A stretch of DNA of 10,643 nt from Pseudomonadota bacterium (GTDB taxonomy: Bacteria; Pseudomonadota; Alphaproteobacteria; Rhizobiales; Devosiaceae): positions 1-10,643 of the forward strand of contig JAEYYP010000067.1 in NCBI GenBank assembly GCA_023428425.1, written 5' to 3'. The position numbers and the translations under genes were made by a program. Positions 1-7,684 of this stretch are shown here, in pieces. Under the pieces are notes generated by a model. That model had not been told where the DNA came from. It worked only from the letters and a program-made list of their open reading frames with translations, and did no database searches. Position 1 is the first letter of the stretch. Each line of letters opens with the position of its first letter.

Positions 1-3000
1 ATGCTCGAGCGGGTGCGCAAGGCCGTGCAGGACTGGCACGACCATCCCCCCAAGGCGCCGCCGGCGCAGATCGCCGAAGGCATGCATTTCCTCGGCTGGC
101 TGGCCGAGCACAACTTCACCTTCCTCGGCATGCGCGAATACCGGCTCGAAGGCGATGCCGGGGCAATGCGGCTGGTACCGGTGCCCGACAGCGAGCTGGG
201 CATTCTCGAGGACCCCCACGTGCTGTTCCTGCGTTCGGGCCGGAACTTCGTTGAAATGACCGAGCAGCACACGACCTTCCTCGCCGAGCCGGCGCCGCTG
301 CTGGTCACCAAGGCCAACATCAAGTCGCGTGTGCACCGCCGGGGCTACATGGACTATATCGGGGTCAAGCTCTACGACACGGCAGGAGCGCCGTCGGGCG
401 AGCTGCGGATCATCGGGCTCTTCACCTCGATGAGCTACGCCACGCCAAACATCGACGTGCCGCTGATCCGCATGAAGGTCTCCGAAGTGCTGAAACGCGC
501 CGGCCACGACCCGAAGGGCCATGCCGGCAAATCGCTGATGAATGCGCTCGACACCTTTCCGCGCGAAGAACTGTTCCAGATCTCGGACGACATGCTGTTC
601 GAGTTCGCCACCATCATCGCGCAGCTCGGCGACCGGCCGCGCGTCCGCGTGCTGTCGCGCATCGACCGCTTCGACAACTTCGTATCGGTGCTCGTCTACG
701 TGCCGCGCGACCGCTACGATTCCGATATCCGCGCGCTGATCGGGACCTATCTCGCCGAACAGTATGACGGCCGCATCTCGGCGTTCTATCCGCATTTCCC
801 GGAAGGAGACCTGGTGCGGGTGCAGTTCATCATCGGGCGCGACGGGGGCAGGACGCCCAACCCGAGCCGCGACGAGCTGGAAGCGGGCGTCGCCGGACTG
901 ATCCTCACCTTCGGCGACCGGCTCAAGGCCGCATCGGGCAACTCCGCCGCCGTGGCCGACTTCCTCGAGGCGTTTCCGGCCGACTACCAGGCCAACAACT
1001 CGGCTGCCGAGGCGATCGCCGACATCGAGACGATTCGCCTCCTCCCCGACGAAACGGCGATCGCGCTCCGCCTCGGCCTGCGCGAGGGGCGCGAAAGCCC
1101 GATCGACCTCAAGGTCTATCACCGTGGCAGTCCCATCCCGCTATCCGACCGGGTGCCGATGCTGGAGAATTTCGGCTTCCGGGTCATCGACGAGGATACC
1201 GCCACCATCGCGCCCGCACACGGCGGCGTCACCTATATCCACGACATGCAGCTCGATGTCGCCGGACCGGTGAACCTGGGCGACGCCATCCTGGCCGAGA
1301 AGATCGAAAACGCCATCCTCGCCGTGTGGCGCGGCGACGCCGAGAGCGATGCGCTCAACGCCCTGACCACGCTGCGCAACCTCAGCTGGGATGATGTCGA
1401 GGTGCTGCGCGCCCTGACCCGCTACCTCAAGCAGGTCGGAATCCCCTACTCGCGCGAGTACCTCAACAGCGTGCTGGCCCGGCATGGCGACGTGGCAGAG
1501 GCGCTGGTGACTCTGTTCCACACGCAGAACGACCCGCACTATGCCGGCCACCGCGACCGTGCCGGACGCGAAGCGCGCGAGACGATCGCCGCCGCGATCG
1601 ATGCCACCACCTCGCTCGACGAGGACCGCATCCTGCGGCGGCTCACCAACCTCGCGGAAGCCGTTGTGCGCACCAACGCCTACCAGCGCGACCAGGCCGG
1701 CACCCGACGGCCCGCTCTCGCCCTCAAGTTCGACTGCAGCAGGATCGACGCACTGCCCGAGCCCCGGCCCTACCGCGAGATCTTCGTCTACTCGCCGCGC
1801 GTCGAGGGCCTGCACCTGCGCTTCGGCCCGATCGCCCGCGGCGGCCTGCGCTGGTCCGACCGGCCCGAGGATTTCCGCACCGAGGTGCTGGGGCTGGTCA
1901 AGGCGCAGCAGGTGAAGAACGCGATCATAGTGCCGGTAGGCGCCAAGGGCGCCTTCGTGCCGCGCCAGACCCCGGCCGGCGCCGACCGCGAGACGGTGCT
2001 GCGGGAAGGCACCATCTGCTACAAGATCTTCGTCTCGACCCTGCTCGACGTCACCGACAACCTGGAACGCGACGAGGTGGTCCCGCCGCCCGACGTGATG
2101 CGCCGCGATGGCGATGACCCCTATCTCGTCGTCGCCGCCGACAAGGGCACGGCCAGCTTCTCCGACACCGCCAACGCCATCGCTGTCGGCCGCGACTTCT
2201 GGCTTGGCGACGCCTTCGCCTCGGGCGGCTCGGCCGGCTACGACCACAAGAAGATGGGTATCACCGCCCGCGGCGGCTGGGAGGCCGTGAAGCGGCACTT
2301 CCGCGAGCTTGACCGCGACATCCAGAGGACACCGTTCACCGTCGTGGGCGTCGGTGACATGAGCGGAGACGTGTTCGGCAACGCCATGCTGCTGTCGCCG
2401 CAGACGCGACTGATCGCCGCCTTCGACCATCGCGACATCTTCATCGACCCCGATCCCGACCCGACGACGAGCCTCGCCGAGCGCCAGCGTTTGTTCGAAC
2501 TGCCGCGCTCCAGTTGGCAGGACTACAACCCGGAGCTCATCTCGAAGGGCGGTGGAGTCTACTCGCGCAGCCAGAAGGTCGTGCCGCTCTTCGCCGAGGC
2601 TCGCAAGGCGCTGGGACTGGGCAACGAGCAGTTGTCGCCGGCCGACGTGATCCGCGCCATCCTCAGGGCGAAGGTCGACCTGCTGTGGTTCGGCGGCATC
2701 GGCACCTATGTGAAGTCCGCCGAAACGGACGCCCAGGCCGGCGACAAGGCCAACGACGCGGTGCGCATCGATGGCGCCGACATCCGAGCGCTGGTGGTGG
2801 GCGAGGGCGCCAACCTTGCCATGACCCAGCTCGGCCGCGTCGAATATGCCCGCACTGGCGGCCGTCTCAACACCGACGCCATCGACAACTCGGCCGGCGT
2901 CAATTCCTCCGACCTCGAGGTGAATATCAAGATCGCGCTGGGCGCCCTCACCCGCAGCGGCCAGCTGACCACGCAGACCCGCAACGAGTTCCTCGCCTCG

Positions 3001-4224
3001 ATGACCGACGAGGTCGCAGCGCTCTGCCTGCGCAACAACTATCTCCAGACCCTCGCGCTTTCGGTGGAGGAGCACCGAGGGCTCGCGGCCTTCCCCGAGC
3101 ATCAGGGCCTGATCGAGGCACTCGAGAAGGCAGGCGAACTGAGTCGCGGCGTGGAATACCTGCCCGACGACGCATCGCTGCGCTCCCGCGCGCAGTCGGG
3201 CAAAGGCCTCACCCGGCCTGAACTGGCCGTGCTGCTCGCCTACGCCAAGAACAGCGTCAATGCCGGGCTGCTGGCGACCGGCGTTCCTGATGATCCGTAC
3301 CTGAGCAAGGAGCTCTACCGCTACTTCCCCGACCGGCTCATCGATACCTTCCCCGACACGGTAACCGCCCACCGGCTTCGCCGCGAGGTGATCGCCACGG
3401 TGCTGTCGAACGCCATGCTGAACCGTGGTGGTCCGGCCTTCGTGCACGAACTGGCCGCAGCGACCAACGCCGATACCGGACAGATCGCGGCCGCCTACGC
3501 GCTGGCGCGCGACGTCTACGATACGCCGAGCCTCAACCTAGAGGTCGACGCGCTCGACGGCCTCGTGCCTGGCCGCACCCAGTTGACACTATACGCCGAG
3601 GTGCAGGCGCTGCTGCGGCGCGAGGCGCTGTGGTTCCTGCGCAATGCGGCTTTCGAAGGCGGCCTGGCGCCGCTGGTCGAGCGCTACAGTGCCGGCGTCG
3701 CCGATGTGAAGCTGCTGCTGAGCAGCCTCGTCGGACCATGGCTCGAACGCAGTGTCGCCAGTCGCGCCGAGCGGTTGGAGGCGGCGCGCATCGGCCGCGA
3801 CCTCGCACGGCGCTTCGCCGAGCTGCCGGTGCTGTCGCTCGCCACCGACGTGGTGCTGGTGGCCGACCGAACGGGCGTCACCGTCCCGGAAGCGGCGACC
3901 GCGTTCTTCGGAACCCTGGAGCTGTTCGGCCTGGGCCGCGTCATCGAGGAAGGTAATGCCATCGTGCTTGGCGACCGTTTCGACCGCATGGCGCTCGATC
4001 GGGCGCTCGCCAATCTCACCCGCGCCCAGCGCGATCTCACGACCGATGTGCTGGCCAGCGGCGGCGGCGACATTGCCGGCCGCCTCGAAAGCTGGCGCGG
4101 CGGCCGCCCGGACGCCATCGCCCGCACCGCCGACGCCGTGCGCAGCCTCACCGAGGGCGACATGACGGTGTCGCGCCTCAGCGTAGCGGCCGGCCTGCTG
4201 AGCGACCTGGCACGGAGTGCTTGA
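1..4224 (+). CDS. NAD-specific glutamate dehydrogenase, large (~180 kDa) type, 5'-truncated by window edge
   Basis: The protein oxidatively deaminates L-glutamate to 2-oxoglutarate and ammonium with NAD+. It belongs to the large bacterial GDH class (Bac_GDH; Caulobacter GdhZ-like), cytoplasmic and mainly catabolic. The 1,407 codons present end at TGA 4222-4224. Family members have roughly 1,600 residues, so about 200 N-terminal residues lie outside the window. The ATG at base 1 is therefore most likely an internal Met (the family has a similar ML-RV segment here), not the start. Visible landmarks, in window numbering, are: HNFTFLGMREYRL at 37-49 in the regulatory N-terminal half; RGGLRWSD at 613-620; VKNAIIVPVGAKGAF around 638-652, with the lysines expected in the glutamate/catalytic pocket; DKGTASFSDTAN at 714-725; SGGSAGYDHKKMG at 741-753; and a Rossmann glycine motif VGVGDMSGDVFG at 782-793 for NAD. 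The C-terminal ~500 residues form the helical domain typical of the class. The frame is intact. It converges on purH with a 6-bp gap. Confidence 0.96.
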   Translation: MLERVRKAVQDWHDHPPKAPPAQIAEGMHFLGWLAEHNFTFLGMREYRLEGDAGAMRLVPVPDSELGILEDPHVLFLRSGRNFVEMTEQHTTFLAEPAPLLVTKANIKSRVHRRGYMDYIGVKLYDTAGAPSGELRIIGLFTSMSYATPNIDVPLIRMKVSEVLKRAGHDPKGHAGKSLMNALDTFPREELFQISDDMLFEFATIIAQLGDRPRVRVLSRIDRFDNFVSVLVYVPRDRYDSDIRALIGTYLAEQYDGRISAFYPHFPEGDLVRVQFIIGRDGGRTPNPSRDELEAGVAGLILTFGDRLKAASGNSAAVADFLEAFPADYQANNSAAEAIADIETIRLLPDETAIALRLGLREGRESPIDLKVYHRGSPIPLSDRVPMLENFGFRVIDEDTATIAPAHGGVTYIHDMQLDVAGPVNLGDAILAEKIENAILAVWRGDAESDALNALTTLRNLSWDDVEVLRALTRYLKQVGIPYSREYLNSVLARHGDVAEALVTLFHTQNDPHYAGHRDRAGREARETIAAAIDATTSLDEDRILRRLTNLAEAVVRTNAYQRDQAGTRRPALALKFDCSRIDALPEPRPYREIFVYSPRVEGLHLRFGPIARGGLRWSDRPEDFRTEVLGLVKAQQVKNAIIVPVGAKGAFVPRQTPAGADRETVLREGTICYKIFVSTLLDVTDNLERDEVVPPPDVMRRDGDDPYLVVAADKGTASFSDTANAIAVGRDFWLGDAFASGGSAGYDHKKMGITARGGWEAVKRHFRELDRDIQRTPFTVVGVGDMSGDVFGNAMLLSPQTRLIAAFDHRDIFIDPDPDPTTSLAERQRLFELPRSSWQDYNPELISKGGGVYSRSQKVVPLFAEARKALGLGNEQLSPADVIRAILRAKVDLLWFGGIGTYVKSAETDAQAGDKANDAVRIDGADIRALVVGEGANLAMTQLGRVEYARTGGRLNTDAIDNSAGVNSSDLEVNIKIALGALTRSGQLTTQTRNEFLASMTDEVAALCLRNNYLQTLALSVEEHRGLAAFPEHQGLIEALEKAGELSRGVEYLPDDASLRSRAQSGKGLTRPELAVLLAYAKNSVNAGLLATGVPDDPYLSKELYRYFPDRLIDTFPDTVTAHRLRREVIATVLSNAMLNRGGPAFVHELAAATNADTGQIAAAYALARDVYDTPSLNLEVDALDGLVPGRTQLTLYAEVQALLRREALWFLRNAAFEGGLAPLVERYSAGVADVKLLLSSLVGPWLERSVASRAERLEAARIGRDLARRFAELPVLSLATDVVLVADRTGVTVPEAATAFFGTLELFGLGRVIEEGNAIVLGDRFDRMALDRALANLTRAQRDLTTDVLASGGGDIAGRLESWRGGRPDAIARTADAVRSLTEGDMTVSRLSVAAGLLSDLARSA

Positions 4225-4230
4225 CCCCGG

Positions 4231-5817
4231 TTAGTGCCGGAAGTGCCGCATCCCCGTCATCACCATGGCGATCCCAGCATCATCGGCAGCATCGATCACC
4301 GCCTGGTCGTTCATCGAGCCGCCGGGCTGAATGACGGCGGTGGCGCCCGCTTCGACCGCAGCGAGCATGCCGTCAGGGAAGGGGAAGAAGGCGTCGGAGG
4401 CGACGACCGAGCCCTTGGTCAGCGCGCCTTCAATGCCGGCGGCTTCGGCCGCGTCGATGGCCTTGCGGTGGGCGACGCGGGAAGAGTCGAGCCGGCTCAT
4501 CTGGCCGGCACCGATGCCGACGGTCGCGCCGTCCTTCACGTAGATAATCGCGTTCGACTTGACGTGCTTGGCGACCTTCATGGCGATCTTCAGGTCGCGC
4601 AGTTCGGCCTCGGTCGGGGCCTTCTTCGTCACCACCTTGAACTCGGTGTCGTCGACATTGCGGTTGTCACGTCCCTGCACCAGCAACCCGCCGGCCAGCG
4701 ACTTCACAGTGAGCCCGTCGGCCTTGGGGTCGGCCAGCGCGCCGGTGAGCAGCAGACGAAGGTTCTTCTTGGCGGCGATGATCTTGATCGCGGCCTCGGT
4801 GGCGTCGGGAGCGACGATCACCTCGGTGAAGACTTTCACGATCTCGACGGCAGTGGCTTCGTCGATGACCCCGTTGAGCGCCACGATTCCGCCGAAAGCC
4901 GAAACCGGATCGGTGCGGAGCGCCAGCTGGTAGGCCTCGATCAGCGACGAGCCGATGGCGAAGCCGCACGGGTTGGCGTGCTTGATGATGGCGACGGCCG
5001 GAGTATCGGCCGGGAACTCGCTGACCAGCTCGAACGCTGCATCCGTATCGTTGAGGTTGTTGTAGCTCAGCGCCTTGCCCTGCACCTGACGCGCCGTGGC
5101 GACGCCGGGGCGCGCCTCGCCCGTGGTGTAGAAGGCGGCCCACTGGTGCGGATTCTCGCCGTAGCGCATCACTTCCTTCAGCCGCCCGGCGAAGGAGCGA
5201 TAGGGCATGTCGTCATAGCCCAACGTCTTCGCGAACCAGCCCGAGATGACCGAGTCGTAGGCAGCGGTACGAGCATAGGCCTTGGCGGCCAGCTTCTGGC
5301 GCAGCTCGTAGGGCACGCCGCCCGACTGGCGGATGTGCTCGAGCACTTCGGCGTAGTCGTTGGGATCGACGATCACGGTCGTGTAGGCGTGGTTCTTGGC
5401 CGCGGAGCGGATCATGGCCGGGCCGCCGATATCGATGTTCTCGATCGTCTCGTCGTAGGATGCGCCCTTGGCGATCGTCTCCTCGAAGGGATAGAGGTTC
5501 ACCACCACCAGGTCGATGGCGCAGATCTGATGCTCGTCCATCGACGCGGCGTGGGTGGGGTTGTCGCGTACCGCGAGGAGACCGCCATGCACCTTGGGAT
5601 GCAGGGTCTTCACCCGACCATCCATCATTTCGGGAAAGCCGGTGAGGTCGGAGATGTCGCGCACCGCGGCGCCGGTCGAGGCGATCAGCTTGCTCGTGCC
5701 GCCGGTCGAGACCAGGTCGACGCCGAGCCCGGCCAGTTCCTTGGCGAACTCGGCCATCCCGGTCTTGTCGAAGACGCTGAGCAGGGCACGCTTGATGGGG
5801 ACGATGGCGTTGGACAT
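4231..5817 (-). CDS. purH: Bifunctional AICAR formyltransferase / IMP cyclohydrolase
   Basis: PurH catalyses the last two steps of de novo IMP synthesis. It formylates AICAR with 10-formyl-tetrahydrofolate, then closes the ring to IMP, in the cytoplasm. The 528 residues match the usual length (E. coli about 529). The N-terminal MGS-like cyclohydrolase domain spans about 8-200, with STGGTS at 37-42 and DGRVKTLHPKVHGG at 66-79. The C-terminal transformylase domain carries RYGENPHQ at 218-225, the catalytic Lys-His pair in IIKHANPCGF at 279-280, IGAGQMSR at 435-442, and the characteristic TGMRHFRH terminus. The start is ATG at 5817, preceded by GGAG with a 5-base spacer. A ZTP riboswitch lies 26 bp upstream, so expression should rise when ZTP/AICAR accumulates, as happens when 10-formyl-THF runs short. 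PurH consumes AICAR, so the control is directly logical. It may also receive read-through from the gene upstream. Confidence 0.98.
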   Translation of the reverse strand: MSNAIVPIKRALLSVFDKTGMAEFAKELAGLGVDLVSTGGTSKLIASTGAAVRDISDLTGFPEMMDGRVKTLHPKVHGGLLAVRDNPTHAASMDEHQICAIDLVVVNLYPFEETIAKGASYDETIENIDIGGPAMIRSAAKNHAYTTVIVDPNDYAEVLEHIRQSGGVPYELRQKLAAKAYARTAAYDSVISGWFAKTLGYDDMPYRSFAGRLKEVMRYGENPHQWAAFYTTGEARPGVATARQVQGKALSYNNLNDTDAAFELVSEFPADTPAVAIIKHANPCGFAIGSSLIEAYQLALRTDPVSAFGGIVALNGVIDEATAVEIVKVFTEVIVAPDATEAAIKIIAAKKNLRLLLTGALADPKADGLTVKSLAGGLLVQGRDNRNVDDTEFKVVTKKAPTEAELRDLKIAMKVAKHVKSNAIIYVKDGATVGIGAGQMSRLDSSRVAHRKAIDAAEAAGIEGALTKGSVVASDAFFPFPDGMLAAVEAGATAVIQPGGSMNDQAVIDAADDAGIAMVMTGMRHFRH

Positions 5818-5843
5818 GGGGGCTCCGGCAGGTTCGAGGAGGG

Positions 5844-5914
5844 GCCCAGGCGAGCGGCAGCTGACGTTCGCGTTCCCCGATGGTGCCCCATCTCTTCTCG
5901 CCAGTCGCGCGAAC
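5844..5914 (-). promoter_or_regulatory. ZTP (pfl) riboswitch in the purH leader
   Basis: On the minus strand this segment carries the two conserved blocks of the ZTP class. GCGCGACTGGCG (5910-5899) is the 5' block and CCGCTCGCCTGGGC (5857-5844) the 3' block. P1 pairs 5914-5908 (GTTCGCG) with 5872-5866 (CGCGAAC) perfectly. P2 pairs GATGG (5892-5888) with CCATC (5883-5879) and is followed by the conserved GGGGAA. A 3' hairpin can form with GCC/GGC, and its loop CTCGCC can pair with GGCGAG of the 5' block as the class-defining pseudoknot. The class binds ZMP/ZTP and turns on folate and purine genes; purH downstream is a classic target. The 26 bases to the ATG hold CTCC, complementary to the GGAG Shine-Dalgarno, and GGG that can pair with the CCC after it. 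Control of translation initiation therefore looks likelier than termination; there is no T run. The mechanism is inferred, the class assignment is firm. Confidence 0.94.
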
Positions 5915-5935
5915 AGCGGGCTTATTGCAGAAACG

Positions 5936-5960
5936 ACCCCGCTTGAAAAGATGCCGGGGT
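5936..5960 (-). terminator. Weak intrinsic terminator-like hairpin after the heparinase-family gene
   Basis: Read on the minus strand, ACCCCG (5960-5955) pairs with CGGGGT (5941-5936) around a 13-base loop that can close further by CTT/AAG. It begins at the last base of the upstream gene's TGA. The tail CGTTTCTG is only moderately T-rich, so termination would be partial. It sits just before the ZTP riboswitch and could insulate that leader from upstream transcription. If it does, purH needs its own start near 5920. The only candidate seen, CAATAA at about 5927-5922 with TTTTCA 16 bp upstream, is weak. Confidence 0.4.
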
Positions 5961-7594
5961 CAGGTGGATTCCAGCGTGAAGATCCAGCTCACTTCGCTGG
6001 CGTCGGCCACCAGCGTCTCCAGCACCAGCTGTTTGGTGCGGTGGAAGCCGAAATAGGCGGATTGCCGGACGCTGTCCTCGATCCTGAGTTCCGCGCCCTC
6101 CCACAGGAAGGTCCAGATGGCACCCGAATTGAGGCGCAGTCGGATCAGGTCGTCGGTCACCTGAACGTCGGTCTGGTGCGCGAGGTGGAAGCGGATGGCG
6201 GCCGCGCCCGAGACGCGGTGACGGTGTCGCACGAAGCGATCCTGCCCGACGAGGCTCATGCCCTCGGGCAGCAGCGTCAGGTGCCGCTCGATGCTGACGC
6301 CGAAGCGCTCGACGTAGCCGTGGCAGGCGAGGACGAGGCTGTCGTCGGACGGATGCGCCTCGATCTCGTTGGGCTTGCCGATCTGCACCAGCCGCCCGGC
6401 CAACGGGCCCGAGGTGGGGATGGCAGCGGCCGACAGCGCATTGATGGTAGGCGCCGAGTGCGCGATGCCCTGGCGGAACAACAGCCCGTCGGCATAGCCC
6501 GATGGCGCCGGACCGCAATTGCCCACCACCAGGTCGCGTCCATGGCTGAACTCGAAGGCCAGCGCGCTGGCATGGGCCTGCTGCGCATATTCGGGATCGG
6601 GCACGAGGCCGGAATCGGCCACCACGATCGACCGGCCGGCGATGAGTCGGCCATAGCCGCCCAACGTCCCGGTCTGCCGGGCGCGGGCCGGGCTTTGAGC
6701 CTGTACCGCGACGATAAGGTCGTGCGGCATCTGGCCGGTGCCGTTGAAGTAGCCAGGCTCGCCCGTGCCCAGCGAGATGGCATCGAGCGAGCGTTGCATG
6801 GCCTCGGCCATGTCGTTGAATTCGTTGGCATGCTGCTCGTAGTCGCGACGAAGAGCCTGCCGGATGGTGATGAGCTCGATGAGGATCTGGATCTGCACCT
6901 TCGCCGATCGGCTGCGATGCAGGCCATCCTCGTCGATCTGCTGCTCGATCAGCCGTTCGGCCCGTCGGATGCGGCCGATCACCTCGGCGGCGGGCCGGTC
7001 GGCACAGAGCGCCACGCCCGTCAGCGCCAGCGCGACGAGAAGTGCATCCACCGGGTCGGTAGCGAGCGAAGCCCTGAGCTTCAGCGAGGAAATCTGCGTC
7101 GAGAGCGAGCGCGAAATCTGCTGCGACTGCTCGAGCGAGGCGCCTTCCATCAGGATGTTGTAGTGCCGCAGCCAGTTCAGCACGCGGCGTGCGGTGAGCG
7201 ACAGCGCCCAGGTCGAGCGGTCGAAGCTGCCCTCGCGCCCGATCCAGTCGAGCGCCAGGGTGCGGGCGAAGCGCCGCTCTTCATCTGTGCGTGCGTCGCG
7301 GAAATGGCGCAGCCAGGCGAACGCCTGCAGGTCGTCCTGCCAGTCCTCGTGCTCGACTTCGACGGAGAACGGCGAGACGCCGTGCGTATCGACCAGCTTT
7401 GAGCTGAGCAGGTAGCGTCCCTGCATCATTTCGAGCACGGTTTCGCGATCGGACGGCCGGAACTCCGGCAAGCCGCCCTGGATCTCGTCGCTCGAGGGCC
7501 CGGTCCAGGTCCAGCGAATCGCCGGGTTGGTGACGAAACGGTCGGCCATCGACCATAGCGTCCGGCGAGCGACGAATCGCAGCGAATGAGCCAA
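5960..7594 (-). CDS. Heparinase II/III-family protein, cytoplasmic, function not established
   Basis: This resembles the heparinase II/III-like proteins found between rsmB and purH in many Hyphomicrobiales. Residue numbers count from the first in-frame TTG (7609). The N-terminal ~280 residues are helical, with a family-typical segment DGLHRSRSAKVQIQILIEL at 228-246. The C-terminal ~250 residues form the beta-rich heparinase-like half, with GGYGRLIAGRSIVVADSG at 317-334, ALAFEFSHGRDLVVGNCG at 349-366 and AIRFHLAH at 471-478. No Sec signal peptide or membrane segment is visible, unlike secreted polysaccharide lyases, so it is probably cytoplasmic. I chose TTG at 7594 because GAGGG (7607-7603) sits 8 bases upstream. 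TTG at 7609 lacks a Shine-Dalgarno, and ATG at 7549 would cut the family-like LRFVARRTLW segment. It has its own candidate promoter. Substrate and even catalytic activity are uncertain. Confidence 0.88.
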   Translation of the reverse strand: MAHSLRFVARRTLWSMADRFVTNPAIRWTWTGPSSDEIQGGLPEFRPSDRETVLEMMQGRYLLSSKLVDTHGVSPFSVEVEHEDWQDDLQAFAWLRHFRDARTDEERRFARTLALDWIGREGSFDRSTWALSLTARRVLNWLRHYNILMEGASLEQSQQISRSLSTQISSLKLRASLATDPVDALLVALALTGVALCADRPAAEVIGRIRRAERLIEQQIDEDGLHRSRSAKVQIQILIELITIRQALRRDYEQHANEFNDMAEAMQRSLDAISLGTGEPGYFNGTGQMPHDLIVAVQAQSPARARQTGTLGGYGRLIAGRSIVVADSGLVPDPEYAQQAHASALAFEFSHGRDLVVGNCGPAPSGYADGLLFRQGIAHSAPTINALSAAAIPTSGPLAGRLVQIGKPNEIEAHPSDDSLVLACHGYVERFGVSIERHLTLLPEGMSLVGQDRFVRHRHRVSGAAAIRFHLAHQTDVQVTDDLIRLRLNSGAIWTFLWEGAELRIEDSVRQSAYFGFHRTKQLVLETLVADASEVSWIFTLEST

Positions 7595-7627
7595 GCCTTG
7601 CGCCCTCAATTCAGTAACCGGCTGCGC

Positions 7628-7656
7628 TTGATAGGCCCCGGTCGCCCGCTTGCCAA
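7628..7656 (-). promoter_or_regulatory. Candidate sigma-70 promoter of the heparinase-family gene, with overlapping palindrome
   Basis: On the minus strand TTGGCA (7656-7651) and TATCAA (7633-7628) are separated by exactly 17 bp. They match the -35 consensus at 5 of 6 positions and the -10 consensus at 4 of 6. A perfect odd palindrome GCTTG-G-CAAGC covers 7648-7658 and overlaps the -35 hexamer, so a repressor could bind there. Transcription would begin about 7620, leaving a leader of roughly 25 bases before the TTG start at 7594. This suggests the gene can be transcribed apart from rsmB. Promoter strength and any regulator are unknown. Confidence 0.42.
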
Positions 7657-7684
7657 GCCTCGTGAATACCCCGCAGCAGACTAG

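Noticed and set aside
1..3. ATG at base 1 as the true start of the glutamate dehydrogenase
   Set aside because: Family members have about 200 more residues, and the following sequence matches an internal part of the family. The gene is simply cut by the window edge.
1141..3447. A 768-codon open frame on the - strand antisense to the glutamate dehydrogenase
   Set aside because: Its translation resembles no family and is the usual GC-rich shadow of a real gene; the + strand frame shows conserved catalytic motifs throughout.
4234..5946. A 570-codon + strand frame across purH
   Set aside because: Composition-driven shadow; it is antisense to purH and to the ZTP riboswitch and has no recognisable domain.
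5555..7402. A 615-codon + strand frame spanning purH, the leader and the heparinase-family gene
   Set aside because: It crosses a gene boundary antisense to three features, and the residue composition (Arg, Gly, Ala, Asp rich) is typical of a shadow frame.
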